A stretch of 64,000 nucleotides of DNA, from the NCBI RefSeq assembly GCF_014873945.1, contig NZ_JADBEC010000001.1, positions 186,001-250,000 on the forward strand. Reading direction: 5' to 3'. Position numbers and translations under genes: made by a program. The notes under the pieces were generated by a model, which saw only the letters and a program-made list of their open reading frames with translations, had not been told where the DNA came from and searched no databases. This DNA comes from Rhizobium viscosum (GTDB lineage: Bacteria; Pseudomonadota; Alphaproteobacteria; Rhizobiales; Rhizobiaceae). Numbering within the stretch: position 1 is the stretch's first letter; each line of letters opens with the position of its first letter. Shown piece after piece: positions 45,039-54,218 of the stretch.

Positions 45039-45908
45039 ATGAGCGACACCAAGAGCCGTTTCGTCGTCTCGGCCGACTGGCTGCAGGCTGAACTCGGCAA
45101 ACCCGACCTGCGCGTGCTCGACGCGTCCTTCTATCTTCCGGCGCAAAAGCGCGATGCGAATGCGGAATATGCCGCCGGCCATATTCCAGGCGCCATCCGA
45201 TTCGACCAGGACAAGATCGCCGACCATTCGACCAACCTGCCGCACACGATTCCTTCTCCCGATTATTTCGCCGCTGAAGTCGGCAAGCTAGGCATCAGCG
45301 AGAACAACCGCGTCGTCGTCTACGATGGCATCGGCATGTTTGCCTCGCCGCGCGTCTGGTGGCTGTTCCGGGTGATGGGCGCAAAGAACGTCTTCGTGCT
45401 CGATGGCGGATTGGACGGCTGGAAAGCCGAAGGACGACCGCTCGAAGCCGAAGTATCGCACTATGCTCCGGCGACGTTCAAGACGAACTACGATGCCAGC
45501 CGCGTCGTTCATCTTGAGCAGATGCGCGATATCGTTGCGAGCAGCGCCCTGCAGATCGCCGATGCCCGCAGCGCCGGCCGTTTCGCCGCCGCCGAGCCCG
45601 AACCGCGCGCAGGCATGCGTTCCGGCCATATGCCAGGCGCGCGCAGCCTGCCATCAGGCGTCTTTGCCAATCAGGGCCGTTTCAAATCGCTACCGGAACT
45701 GAAGCAAACGATTGAGGATGCCGGCATCGACCTTTCCAAGCCGGTCGTCACCTCCTGCGGATCGGGCATTACCGCCGCGATCATTACTTTGGCGCTGGAA
45801 TCGCTCGGCCATACCGACAACAAGCTCTATGACGGCTCCTGGAGCGAATGGGGCAGCCGCGAGGACACACCCGTCGTCATCGGCCCACCGGAACCGGTCA
45901 AAGCCTGA
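45039..45908 (+). CDS. sseA: 3-mercaptopyruvate sulfurtransferase
   Basis: This two-domain rhodanese transfers sulfur from 3-mercaptopyruvate to acceptors. It has 289 residues. The catalytic loop is TSCGSGITAA with Cys240, the CGSGVT-type loop of mercaptopyruvate enzymes. The inactive N-terminal domain lacks a matching Cys (VVYDGIGMFASPRVW). It begins 18 bases after alaX, following GGGGAGATCATC. Together with cysK it suggests a small cysteine and sulfur operon. Confidence 0.93.
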   Translation: MSDTKSRFVVSADWLQAELGKPDLRVLDASFYLPAQKRDANAEYAAGHIPGAIRFDQDKIADHSTNLPHTIPSPDYFAAEVGKLGISENNRVVVYDGIGMFASPRVWWLFRVMGAKNVFVLDGGLDGWKAEGRPLEAEVSHYAPATFKTNYDASRVVHLEQMRDIVASSALQIADARSAGRFAAAEPEPRAGMRSGHMPGARSLPSGVFANQGRFKSLPELKQTIEDAGIDLSKPVVTSCGSGITAAIITLALESLGHTDNKLYDGSWSEWGSREDTPVVIGPPEPVKA

Positions 45909-45912
45909 CGCC

Positions 45913-46473
45913 ATGGGAAAGACGCCCGCCTCGCTCAAGGCCCATATCACGCGGCTGGAAATGGTCGCTCCGCCGAAGGCAAGCCTGCCCGTGCCGGTCA
46001 ACATCCAGACGGCAATCATGCGCGCGCCGGGTATTCCCCTGGCCTTCTATCGCTATCTCTACCGGCAGGTTGGCGCGCGCTGGCAGTGGGTCGACCGGCT
46101 AAGGATGAGTGACGAGGAACTGACAACAACGCTGCATGACAAGCGCAACAATATTAGCGTGCTTTACGTCAACGGCGCCCCTGCCGGCTTCTTTGAATAT
46201 CTCTGCGAGGACGAGGATACGATTGAGCTTTCCCATTTCGGGCTCTTCGAACACGCACTCGGCCTAGGCATCGGCAAATGGTTCCTGCTCCAGGCGCTCT
46301 ACGCGATCTGGACGCTGAACCCGACAAAGGTCACGACGACCACCAATAATCTCGACCATCCGCGGGCATTACAGCTCTATCAGATGTTCGGTTTCTCGCC
46401 GGTTTCCACCGGCACCGGGATCGTCAGGCCATTGAGTGACAAGGAATTGCTGGAAATAGCCAGGAAAGGCTGA
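45913..46473 (+). CDS. GNAT-family acetyltransferase
   Basis: The 186-residue protein has a GNAT fold. Beta strands lead to ELSHFGLFEHALGLGIGKWF, where GLGIGKW is the acetyl-CoA pyrophosphate loop. The late motif TNNLDHPRALQLYQMFGF is typical of N-acetyltransferases. The acceptor substrate is unknown. It starts four bases after sseA with no clear ribosome site of its own, so translation is probably coupled. Confidence 0.85.
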   Translation: MGKTPASLKAHITRLEMVAPPKASLPVPVNIQTAIMRAPGIPLAFYRYLYRQVGARWQWVDRLRMSDEELTTTLHDKRNNISVLYVNGAPAGFFEYLCEDEDTIELSHFGLFEHALGLGIGKWFLLQALYAIWTLNPTKVTTTTNNLDHPRALQLYQMFGFSPVSTGTGIVRPLSDKELLEIARKG

Positions 46474-46570
46474 TCGCGTTTGCACACCGCCTGCTATTCG
46501 AAGCAAGAATCGGGTGGCTTGGGTGAGCGTCAGCGCGGAAACTATGGCAAAGCTCACAAGGAGATTTGCC

Positions 46571-47080
46571 ATGACCAGCATTCAGTTTTCCGCCATGCCG
46601 ACAACAGATGCAGAAGCGCTCTGGAGCGGCGGCCGCGATGCCTATGATCATTTGCCTGAGACGATGATATCCGATGGTCCAGGCCATCCCTGCCGCCACT
46701 GCTTGCGAAATATCGGTGCCGGAGAAGAACTGCTCGTCTTCGCCTATCGGCCCTTTCCGGAACTGCAGCCCTATGCCGAGACCGGACCGATCTTCGTGCA
46801 CAAGCAGCCCTGCAAGCGCTATTCCGCCGAAGAGGTTCTGCCTCCGGTCCTGACGACAAGCCCTGATTTCATTGTGCGCGGCTATGGCGAGAATGACAGG
46901 ATCGTCTATGGCACCGGCGCGGTCACGCCGATAGAGATGATCCCTACTTATGCGACCGAACTGCTAGCGCGGCCCGGCGTCGCCTATGTGCATGTGCGCT
47001 CGGCGCGCAACAATTGCTATCAGTGCCGGATCGACAAAGTAAAAGCGCCGGCCCTAGCGGAAACCGGCGCCTTTATCTGA
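46571..47080 (+). CDS. DUF1203-family protein
   Basis: The 169-residue protein is of unknown function with the DUF1203 layout. It has HPCRHCLRNIGAGEELLVFA near residue 40, then GPIFVHKQPCKRYS and VHVRSARNNCYQCRID near the end. Conserved cysteines (CRHC and CYQC) could bind metal or form disulfides. The ATG at 46571 follows AAGGAGATTTGCC. Its last codons form a terminator-like hairpin (47045-47070). Confidence 0.88.
   Translation: MTSIQFSAMPTTDAEALWSGGRDAYDHLPETMISDGPGHPCRHCLRNIGAGEELLVFAYRPFPELQPYAETGPIFVHKQPCKRYSAEEVLPPVLTTSPDFIVRGYGENDRIVYGTGAVTPIEMIPTYATELLARPGVAYVHVRSARNNCYQCRIDKVKAPALAETGAFI
47045..47074 (+). terminator. Terminator embedded in the end of the DUF1203 gene
   Basis: GCGCCGG (47045-47051) pairs with CCGGCGC (47064-47070), followed by CTTTATCTGA. 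The hairpin lies inside the last codons of the DUF1203 gene and within 30 bases of the convergent ald stop. Confidence 0.55.
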
Positions 47081-47096
47081 CCTAGAGTCAACTGGT

Positions 47097-48215
47097 TTAC
47101 GCTACGTTCAGGGCGCTTTCCGGCGCGACAGCTTCATAACCAAGCGCGTCGGCGACCGGCTTGTTGGTGATGCGGCCCCTGTGGACGTTCAAACCGTTGC
47201 GCAGATGCTTATCTTCGGCAATGGCGCGCAGGCCGCGGTCGGCGAGTGCAAGGCCGTGGACGAGTGTCGCATTGTTCAGCGCGTGGGCAGATGTGACGGG
47301 AACGGCGCCCGGCATGTTGGCGACGCAATAATGCACGACGCCGTCGACGACGTAGGTCGGCTCGGAATGGGTCGTTGCATGCGAGGTTTCGAAGCAGCCG
47401 CCCTGGTCGATGGCGACGTCGACGATGACGGAGCCTTTCTTCATGCCCGAGAGCATTTCGCGGGTCACAAGCTTCGGCGCGGCGGCACCGGGGATCAGCA
47501 CCGCGCCAATGACGAGATCGGCGGAGAAGACTTCCTCTTCCAGCGCCTGAATGCTGGAATAGCGCGTATGGATACGACCGCTGAAGATATCGTCGAGCTG
47601 GCGCAGGCGCGGCAGCGACTTGTCGAGAATGCTGACATCGGCACCGAGACCGGCAGCCATCTTGGCTGCGTGCAGACCGACGACGCCGCCGCCGATGATC
47701 GCAACCTTGGCCGGGAGAACGCCGGGCACGCCGCCGAGCAGGATGCCGAGGCCGCCATTGGCCTTCTGCAGCGCGGTTGCGCCAGCCTGGATGGAAAGAC
47801 GGCCTGCGACTTCGGACATCGGCGCCAGGAGCGGCAGACCGCCGCGATCGTCGGTTACCGTCTCATAGGCGATTGCGGTAACGCCGGAGGCGAGTAGACC
47901 CTTGGTCTGTTCCGGATCGGGCGCAAGATGCAGATAGGTGTAAAGGAGCTGACCGTCGCGGAGCTGCGCCCATTCCGACGGCTGGGGCTCCTTGACCTTG
48001 ACGATCATGTCGCACTTTTCGAAGATATCCTTGGCTGAGGCGGCGATCTTCGCGCCAGCAGCCACATAGGCGGCATCATCGGCACCAATGCCGGCACCCG
48101 CCTTCGTCTCCACCCAGACCTCGTGGCCGTGGGCGACATATTCTCTTACCGAAGCCGGCGTCAGACCGACGCGATATTCATGGTTCTTGATTTCCTTCGG
48201 GCAGCCGACACGCAT
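47097..48215 (-). CDS. ald: Alanine dehydrogenase
   Basis: This NAD-dependent enzyme interconverts alanine with pyruvate and ammonia; in rhizobia it is linked to alanine catabolism and bacteroid nitrogen exchange. The 372 residues match the family. The start [20 protein letters not shown] is diagnostic, the Rossmann motif is [18 protein letters not shown], and [16 protein letters not shown] is near the C-terminus. The ATG at 48215 follows AGAGGAACGCG. It is divergent from the Lrp-type gene at 48373, its likely regulator (AldR). Confidence 0.95.
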   Translation of the reverse strand: MRVGCPKEIKNHEYRVGLTPASVREYVAHGHEVWVETKAGAGIGADDAAYVAAGAKIAASAKDIFEKCDMIVKVKEPQPSEWAQLRDGQLLYTYLHLAPDPEQTKGLLASGVTAIAYETVTDDRGGLPLLAPMSEVAGRLSIQAGATALQKANGGLGILLGGVPGVLPAKVAIIGGGVVGLHAAKMAAGLGADVSILDKSLPRLRQLDDIFSGRIHTRYSSIQALEEEVFSADLVIGAVLIPGAAAPKLVTREMLSGMKKGSVIVDVAIDQGGCFETSHATTHSEPTYVVDGVVHYCVANMPGAVPVTSAHALNNATLVHGLALADRGLRAIAEDKHLRNGLNVHRGRITNKPVADALGYEAVAPESALNVA

Positions 48216-48317
48216 TCGCGTTCCTCTCATTATGTCCGCGTTCCGCGGAGCGTTTTCTTGACCCTCAAATCCAACCACCACAGCCACGAAATGTCCTTGC
48301 AAAGAGGATTTGCGTTT

Positions 48318-48332
48318 CAGCAAATTTTCGAA
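48318..48332. promoter_or_regulatory. Possible Lrp/AldR operator
   Basis: CAGCAAATTTTCGAA matches 12 of 15 positions of the E. coli Lrp consensus YAGHAWATTWTDCTR. It lies in the divergent ald/aldR interval. A second symmetrical run, TTCGAAGGTTCTTCGAA, overlaps the aldR start area at about 48357-48373. Confidence 0.4.
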
Positions 48333-48372
48333 GATTATTGTGTTAACCGTCCATTTTTCGAAGGTTCTTCGA

Positions 48373-48834
48373 ATGTCTGACCTCGATAGTATCGATCTTG
48401 CGATTCTAAGGGCGCTGCAGATCAATGCCCGTATCACCAATGCGGAGCTCGCCGACAAGGTGGGACTATCACCTTCTGCCTGTTCGCGGCGGCTCGATAT
48501 TCTTGAAAAGAGCGGTGTCATCGGCGGCTATCATGCCAGGCTTTCGCACAAGGCGCTCGATTACAAGATGATCGCCATCGTGCACATCTCGCTATCCGGC
48601 CAGTTCGCCAAAACGCTGTCGGAATTCGAGGCCGCAGTGAAACGCTGTCCGAACGTGCTCGTCTGCTACCTGATGTCCGGCGAATACGACTATATCCTGC
48701 GCGTCGCCGCTCGTGATCTGGAAGATTATGAGCGCATCCATAGAGACTGGCTTTCGGCGCTGCCGCATGTGGTGAAGATCAATTCCAGCTTTGCGCTGCG
48801 CGAGATCATCGACAGGCCGAATGTCGGCCTTTGA
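48373..48834 (+). CDS. Lrp/AsnC-family regulator (AldR-like)
   Basis: The 153-residue Lrp-family regulator has an N-terminal helix-turn-helix ([19 protein letters not shown]) and a C-terminal RAM effector domain ([19 protein letters not shown]). Such proteins next to ald usually activate it in response to alanine. The ATG at 48373 follows GAAGGTTCTTCGA. An upstream in-frame ATG would add a segment that does not look like the family. Confidence 0.9.
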   Translation: MSDLDSIDLAILRALQINARITNAELADKVGLSPSACSRRLDILEKSGVIGGYHARLSHKALDYKMIAIVHISLSGQFAKTLSEFEAAVKRCPNVLVCYLMSGEYDYILRVAARDLEDYERIHRDWLSALPHVVKINSSFALREIIDRPNVGL

Positions 48835-48903
48835 GGCCTTGCAAAGCCCTTGGAATCCTGCCCTAGCTTGACGTTGCGGATGTCTCCGCTTCAACGGCAA
48901 GAC

Positions 48904-49785
48904 ATGAAATCCAAGACCCACGGCTATATCTTCCTGCTCCTCGCACTGACGATCTTTTCAGCGCAGGACGCGATCTCCAAGCATCTTGGTTCAGCCTATT
49001 CGCCGATCTTCGTGACGATGGTGCGCTATTGGGCCTTCGGTCTGTTCACCGTGGTCCTGGCGGCGAAAATGCGCGGTGGCATCGCCGCCACCGCCCGCAC
49101 GAAACATCCCTTTCTGCAGATCTCACGCGGTGTTCTGCTTGCGGCGCAAGTGGTGCTGGCAATCACCTGTTTTGCGCTGATCGGGCTGGCGCATTCGCAG
49201 GCAATCTTTGCCGCTACCCCCATCATCGTCGCACTGCTTGCCATTCCACTGCTTGGCGAAAGGGTTGGCTGGCGCCGCTGGACGGCAATCGGCGCCGGAC
49301 TTTGCGGCGTATTGCTCATCCTCAAGCCGGAGGGCGGGTTCTTCGACGTGAACCTGCTTCTTGCCGTCGTCTCGTGCGTCAACTTCGCGCTTTACGTGAT
49401 CGCCACCCGCTACGTGAGCCGGCAGGATTCGGCGATGACGAGCTTTTTCTATACGGGCGTCGTCGGGGCTCTCGTCATGACGCTTGCAGGCCCTTTTTAC
49501 TGGACGTCGGTTCAGGGCTGGGACTGGATGTGGATGCTGGCCGTCTGCCTGACCGGAACATCGAGCCACTACTTCCTGATCCGCGCCTATGACAGTCTCG
49601 ATGCGGCCGCTGTCCAGCCGGTTACCTATATCCAGCTTGTCTACGCCTCGATCCTTGGCGTGCTCATCTACGGGGAGGAGCTGACGCTGAACATGATCGT
49701 CGGTTCGATCATCGTGGTCGCGGCCGGCATCTTCACGGTATGGCGCGAACATGTCGTGGCGCGGCGAGCGGTCGTGCCGAATTGA
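48904..49785 (+). CDS. EamA/DMT-family transporter
   Basis: The 293-residue inner-membrane protein has about ten hydrophobic helices in two EamA repeats, for example YIFLLLALTIFSAQDAISK and VYASILGVLIYGEELTLNM. Members export amino acids and other metabolites or act as drug/metabolite carriers. The place after ald and its regulator makes amino acid export possible, but the substrate cannot be read. The ATG at 48904 has only a weak ribosome site; an ATG at 48880 is an alternative. Confidence 0.9.
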   Translation: MKSKTHGYIFLLLALTIFSAQDAISKHLGSAYSPIFVTMVRYWAFGLFTVVLAAKMRGGIAATARTKHPFLQISRGVLLAAQVVLAITCFALIGLAHSQAIFAATPIIVALLAIPLLGERVGWRRWTAIGAGLCGVLLILKPEGGFFDVNLLLAVVSCVNFALYVIATRYVSRQDSAMTSFFYTGVVGALVMTLAGPFYWTSVQGWDWMWMLAVCLTGTSSHYFLIRAYDSLDAAAVQPVTYIQLVYASILGVLIYGEELTLNMIVGSIIVVAAGIFTVWREHVVARRAVVPN

Positions 49786-49872
49786 GACTTTCGCAGCAAT
49801 TTTAAATAAGCGCCTAAAGGCATTTCAATCTTCCCTGCCTATGCTCCTCCCGAATTCGTCACGGGGATAGGC

Positions 49873-50202
49873 ATGATACGCAATCTCAAGATCACGGCCC
49901 GCAAGGCCGACCGCAGGAGCTGCCGCGTTTTTGGCAAGATCCGTTATCTAAATAACCAGGTAGATGCCCGCATCCTTGATATTTCCGCTACGGGTGCAGC
50001 ACTCGAAGTCAAGGCGCCGCTTTATGCGGCCTCGGGCAGCAAGGTCCGCATCGAAGCCGAAAATCTCGGCCTGCTCGAAGGCGTCATCCGCTGGACGCAT
50101 AATGGTCGCGTCGGCATCCAGTTCGACGTGAATTCCAATGCCCGCGCGCTCATTGCCTCCTATTTCCGCTTCTTCCATCGCGAAGTGCCACGCGTTCGGT
50201 AA
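49873..50202 (+). CDS. PilZ-domain protein
   Basis: The 109-residue single PilZ domain has the c-di-GMP motifs. The RxxxR part is in ARKADRRSCRVFGKIRYL and the D/NxSxxG part in ILDISATGAALEV. A strand GLLEGVIRWTHNGRVGIQFD completes the barrel. It may sense c-di-GMP made by enzymes such as the diguanylate cyclase at 56.4-57.6 kb. The start ATG at 49873 follows ACGGGGATAGGC. A weak terminator follows. Confidence 0.87.
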   Translation: MIRNLKITARKADRRSCRVFGKIRYLNNQVDARILDISATGAALEVKAPLYAASGSKVRIEAENLGLLEGVIRWTHNGRVGIQFDVNSNARALIASYFRFFHREVPRVR

Positions 50203-50210
50203 AGCTTTCC

Positions 50211-50241
50211 AGGATGGTGCCGCTTTGGCGGCATCGTCTTT
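50211..50241 (+). terminator. Terminator-like hairpin after the PilZ gene
   Basis: TGCCGC-TTTG-GCGGCA (50218-50233) with partly pairing flanks is followed by TCGTCTTT. It lies within 20 bases of the PilZ gene stop. Confidence 0.5.
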
Positions 50242-50331
50242 GCCATTCTGTCATTTTCGCGATGTACTCCTTTGCCAATCATCCTAAGTTCATCGAACCG
50301 GGTGATGCATGATGTCAAAAGGAGTGTTTCC

Positions 50332-52320
50332 ATGCCTTCCATTCTCGATGTGCCTGCAATGAGCCGTCGTTCCCTGCTCGGCGGTCTTGCCGCCACTTCC
50401 GCTCTGGTGCTGCTGCACCCGTTCAGTGCGCGAGCTGCGGCCAACCAGGCGCATCTGCGGCTGATGGAAACGACTGACATTCACGTCAACGTTTTCCCCT
50501 ACGACTATTATGCCGACAAACCGAACGACACGATGGGCCTGTCGCGCACGGCAACGATCATCGACACGATCCGCGCGGAAGCCGTCAACTCGCTGCTGAT
50601 CGACAATGGCGACGTGCTGCAGGGCAATCCGATGGGCGATTACATGGCCTACCAGCACGGCATGAAGGATGGCGACGTGCATCCGGTCATCAAGGCGATG
50701 AACACGCTTGGCTATACGGTCGGCACACTCGGGAACCACGAATTCAACTACGGCCTGGACTTCATGTTCAAGGTGCTGAACGGCGCGAACTTCCCCTTCG
50801 TCTGCGCCAACCTGACCAAGGGCCAGCTCGCCTCCGATCCGAAGCAGGACGATCTGTTCTTCAAGCCGTACATCATCGTCGAAAAGCAGATCAAGGACGG
50901 TGCCGGCAATGAAAGCCCGGTCAAGATCGGCTTCATCGGTTTCGTGCCGCCGCAGATCATGCTGTGGGACATCAAGAATCTCGAGGGAAAGGCGCAGACG
51001 CGCGATATCGTTCAGGCCGCCAAGGCCTGGGTGCCGGCCATGAAGGAAGCCGGCGCCGATATCGTCATCGCACTCTCCCATTCCGGCATCGACGGTTCCG
51101 GCCCGTCCGAGAAGATGGAAAACGCCTCGCTGCATCTCGCGGCTGTCGAGGGTATCGACGCGATCTTCACCGGGCATCAGCATCTGGTCTTCCCTGGCCC
51201 GAAAACCTGGGATGGGATTGCCAATGCCGATCCGGTCAAGGGCACGCTGCACGGTAAGCCCGCCGTCATGGCCGGCTTCTGGGGTTCGCATCTCGGCCTG
51301 ATCGACCTGCTGCTGGAGAAGGACGGCAACAGCTGGAAAATCGTCGCCTTCACCTCCGAAGCACGGCCGATCTACCATCGCGACGACAAGAAGAAGGTGG
51401 TTGCCGACGTCGCTGACAAGAAGGAAGTGGTCGAGGCCGCCAAGGCAGAGCATGAGGCAACGCTTGCCTATGTCCGCACGCCTGTCGGCAAGACCTCCGC
51501 GCCGCTCTATTCCTACTTTGCGCTGGTCGCCGACGATCCCTCCGTACAGATCGTTTCGCAGGCTCAGACCTGGTATATCAAGCAGATGCTGGCCGATACG
51601 CAGTTCAAGGATTTGCCGGTTCTCTCCGCTGCAGCCCCCTTCAAGGCCGGCGGCCGCGGCGGTGCGGACTATTATACGGATGTTCCGGCCGGCGATATCG
51701 CCATCAAGAATGTCGCCGACCTCTACCTTTATCCGAATACGGTTCAGGCCGTCGCCATCACCGGTGCGCAGGTGAAGAACTGGCTGGAAATGTCCGCCGG
51801 CATGTTCAATCACATCGAGCCCGGCGCGAAGGATGCGGCTCTCCTCAACAACGACTTCCCGTCCTACAATTTCGATGTCATCGATGGCGTGACCTATCAG
51901 ATCGACTTGTCGCAGCCGCCGAAATATGATTCGTCGGGCAAGGCCGTCAATCCGGACTCCAACCGAATCCAGAACTTGGCCTTCGAGGGCAAACCGATCG
52001 ATCCGGCGCAGAAGTTCGTCGTCGTTTCCAACAATTATCGTGCTGGCGGCGGTGGCAGTTTCCCTGACATCGCCTCCGACAAGGTGATCTTCCAGGCGCC
52101 GGATACCAACCGCGATGTCATCGTCCGCTATGTCCATGATCAGGGCACGATCAACCCGTCCGCCGACGGCAACTGGACCTTCAAGCCCCTGCCCGGCACG
52201 ACCGTCGTGTTCGAAAGCGGCCCGAAAGCCAAACAGTACCTCGCCGACGTCAAGAGCGTGAAGATCGAGGATGCCGGCGAAGGTGCCGAGGGCTTCGCGA
52301 AGTTCAGGCTGGTTCTCTAA
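50332..52320 (+). CDS. cpdB: 2',3'-cyclic-nucleotide 2'-phosphodiesterase/3'-nucleotidase (CpdB type)
   Basis: This 662-residue periplasmic metallophosphoesterase of the CpdB/UshA family releases nucleosides and phosphate from nucleotides. The N-terminus carries a twin-arginine-like signal (MSRRSLLGGLAATSALVLL). Metal motifs are METTDIHVNVFPYD, LLIDNGDVLQGNPMGDY, GTLGNHEFNYGLDF, ALSHSGIDGSG and IFTGHQHLVFPGP. The C-terminal half is the 5'-nucleotidase-type substrate domain. The ATG at 50332 follows AAAAGGAGTGTTTCC. A very strong terminator ends the single-gene unit. Confidence 0.92.
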   Translation: MPSILDVPAMSRRSLLGGLAATSALVLLHPFSARAAANQAHLRLMETTDIHVNVFPYDYYADKPNDTMGLSRTATIIDTIRAEAVNSLLIDNGDVLQGNPMGDYMAYQHGMKDGDVHPVIKAMNTLGYTVGTLGNHEFNYGLDFMFKVLNGANFPFVCANLTKGQLASDPKQDDLFFKPYIIVEKQIKDGAGNESPVKIGFIGFVPPQIMLWDIKNLEGKAQTRDIVQAAKAWVPAMKEAGADIVIALSHSGIDGSGPSEKMENASLHLAAVEGIDAIFTGHQHLVFPGPKTWDGIANADPVKGTLHGKPAVMAGFWGSHLGLIDLLLEKDGNSWKIVAFTSEARPIYHRDDKKKVVADVADKKEVVEAAKAEHEATLAYVRTPVGKTSAPLYSYFALVADDPSVQIVSQAQTWYIKQMLADTQFKDLPVLSAAAPFKAGGRGGADYYTDVPAGDIAIKNVADLYLYPNTVQAVAITGAQVKNWLEMSAGMFNHIEPGAKDAALLNNDFPSYNFDVIDGVTYQIDLSQPPKYDSSGKAVNPDSNRIQNLAFEGKPIDPAQKFVVVSNNYRAGGGGSFPDIASDKVIFQAPDTNRDVIVRYVHDQGTINPSADGNWTFKPLPGTTVVFESGPKAKQYLADVKSVKIEDAGEGAEGFAKFRLVL

Positions 52321-52327
52321 AACCGCA

Positions 52328-52360
52328 GGGGCGCGGTTCCTTCAACCGCGCCCTTTTTTG
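52328..52360 (+). terminator. Strong terminator after cpdB
   Basis: The perfect 10-bp stem GGGCGCGGTT (52329-52338) and AACCGCGCCC (52344-52353) has a 5-nt loop, then TTTTTT. It begins eight bases after the stop. Confidence 0.9.
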
Positions 52361-52361
52361 C

Positions 52362-52919
52362 TCACGCAATTTCTGCCTCGGCTTCGATGCGACGAAGAAG
52401 CAGCCCGAGTTCAGCCGGCGGCTTCTTTTCGATCCGGCGATATTGCCTGCCATCGCGGGTGCGGTGGACAAGCCCGAAGTCGAAAAGCTCGCGGCGCAGC
52501 AGTGCGGCATCGCCGAAGAGATGCAGGCGACTTATCAAGTCGCTGATTTCACGCTCCGTCAGTTCCGCATCCGCTGGTATTTTCGACCACAAGAACCATA
52601 GGCAAAGCTCCTGCAGCCCCCTTCTGCCCGGCCAACGGATCAGTCGACCGTCGCCATCGAAATGGCGCGATGCCTTCAGTACGCGGTCTTCGTCCGGCAA
52701 CGGCTCGGGATCCAGCTTCAAGCTCCAGTCCTTCAGGACTTCGGCAGACTCCGCAACACTGCGGAAATGCTGGTAGTTGCGATACCCCGCCGCGCGGGTT
52801 AGCAGATTGAGCATCTCGACATGGCTCGGCTTGTCAGCGAGCGCTTCGATCTGCTTGCGGAGAGATTTGGCAAAAGCCGAAAGATCGGCGATTTCCATTG
52901 GAAAGATAGATCTGGTCAC
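52362..52919 (-). CDS. DUF2087-domain protein
   Basis: The 185-residue protein has an N-terminal helical region (FAKSLRKQIEALADKPSHVE, then LLTRAAGYRNYQHF, resembling glyoxalase-linked helical units) and a C-terminal DUF2087 domain (SRHFDGDGRLIRWPGRRGLQ, then FGLVHRTRDGRQYRR). DUF2087 domains are found in small putative transcription regulators. The start is a GTG at 52919 after TTGAGGATAAGAC; an ATG at 52898 has no ribosome site. It ends next to the cpdB terminator. Role unknown. Confidence 0.82.
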   Translation of the reverse strand: MTRSIFPMEIADLSAFAKSLRKQIEALADKPSHVEMLNLLTRAAGYRNYQHFRSVAESAEVLKDWSLKLDPEPLPDEDRVLKASRHFDGDGRLIRWPGRRGLQELCLWFLWSKIPADAELTEREISDLISRLHLFGDAALLRRELFDFGLVHRTRDGRQYRRIEKKPPAELGLLLRRIEAEAEIA

Positions 52920-53108
52920 GTCTTATCCTCAACGCGCCGTTCCCTCAAAAAGGTGTCGGTGGTCGCCGGCTTTCGACTTCGGCACAGGACAAGTGCTGAT
53001 GATCTTTCTGAAGCAGGTTTAGCTTCCCTTGCGGGGACGGCGACGCCTCGGTGAACTGCAGACCGTGACGCCGTTATAGCAAAGGCCGGAAACCCGTCAA
53101 GCTTGCGG

Positions 53109-54077
53109 CTACTCTGCAGCCTCCGGCATCGCATGCAGTTCGTCGATGCCGAGCATACTGACCATTTCTCCGTGGCTCGGGCACATGGCGAGCCGCCTGC
53201 GAAAAGCCTCGACCAGCCACCTGCCGGCAGGGCCCGGCGGGCTGGCGGCCTTGTGCATAGCGTAGACCGGATACTCGCCCTGCTCGTAGGCCTCCAGCTT
53301 GATGGCGACCAGATTGCCCTTCATGATGTCGTTACCGACCAGAGAGACCGGCAAGCCACCCCAGCCAAGACCACCCTTGATGAGCTGGTGCTTGGTCGCA
53401 ATGTCGCTGACGCGCCATGTCCTATAGGACAGAACATTGAAATCCCGCCCCTTAGTAAGCCCGGAGGCATCGGAGACCACGAGCTGGATCTCTTCGCGCA
53501 CATCGGCTAGCGTCAAGGGCCTCTCGATACGCGCCAGCGGATGATCCGGCGCGACGACAGGAACCATGAAAGAATAGCCGATCTTTTCGGCTATCAGCGA
53601 ATCTTCTTGCCTCACAAGCGCGCCGCCGATGCCGATATCGGCCTTGTCGTTCATCACCATGTCCATCACCATGCCGAGCTCACCGACATTGAGGTTCAGC
53701 GCAACACCTGGGAATTTTTCGCGAAATTCGCGTAGCACCATCATGACGGCATTGGCAGGCACCATGACGCTGATCGCCAGAGAAAGCTCGGCCTCCAGTC
53801 CCTGCTTGATGCTTTTCACACGAGCGCGCATAACCTCGAGGTCGGCCAGCATGCGACGGGCATCTTCCAGCATCGCCTTGCCGGCATCCGTCAGCTTCGG
53901 CTGGCGGGCGCCGGAGCGCTCGAAGAGCGGCACTTCAAGCTGGGCTTCCAGATTGGCGATCGTATAGCTGATCACCGACTGTGCGCGGTTCAGCACGCGC
54001 GAGGCGGCCGAAAAGCTGCCGGTTTCGGCGACCGTCAGGAAAACCTGCAATTGATCCAGTGTCGGGTTGGGAAGCAT
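53109..54077 (-). CDS. LysR-family regulator, divergent from azoR
   Basis: The 322-residue LysR-type regulator has the helix-turn-helix TGSFSAASRVLNRAQSVISY near the start and a C-terminal effector domain from about residue 95. The ATG at 54077 opens MLPNPTLDQLQVFLTVAE, the family standard. It is divergent from the azoreductase gene at 54219, and two palindromes lie in the interval (54093-54109 and 54116-54136). It probably controls azoR in response to quinones or similar electrophiles. Confidence 0.92.
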   Translation of the reverse strand: MLPNPTLDQLQVFLTVAETGSFSAASRVLNRAQSVISYTIANLEAQLEVPLFERSGARQPKLTDAGKAMLEDARRMLADLEVMRARVKSIKQGLEAELSLAISVMVPANAVMMVLREFREKFPGVALNLNVGELGMVMDMVMNDKADIGIGGALVRQEDSLIAEKIGYSFMVPVVAPDHPLARIERPLTLADVREEIQLVVSDASGLTKGRDFNVLSYRTWRVSDIATKHQLIKGGLGWGGLPVSLVGNDIMKGNLVAIKLEAYEQGEYPVYAMHKAASPPGPAGRWLVEAFRRRLAMCPSHGEMVSMLGIDELHAMPEAAE

Positions 54078-54092
54078 CGTCCATCCAATCCA

Positions 54093-54136
54093 TCGATAAT
54101 TTTGATCGACATTATCCCAGTTTTTTCGATACTGGG
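54093..54136. promoter_or_regulatory. Two palindromes between the LysR gene and azoR
   Basis: TCGAT-AATTTTG-ATCGA (54093-54109) contains T-N11-A spacing. CCCAGT-N9-ACTGGG (54116-54136) is a second perfect repeat. Both are good LysR-type operator candidates for the divergent promoters. Confidence 0.5.
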
Positions 54137-54218
54137 CCAGCCTTATTTCTTGTCTCGAACACAGCGGCCCATCGCTCCCAACCGGCTGCTGAACCGCAAT
54201 TCGAGAGGAAATTCAACC

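Noticed and set aside
50290..52137. 615-codon open frame on the - strand
   Set aside because: It is antisense to the CpdB-type gene, which has all metal motifs, a signal peptide and a ribosome site.
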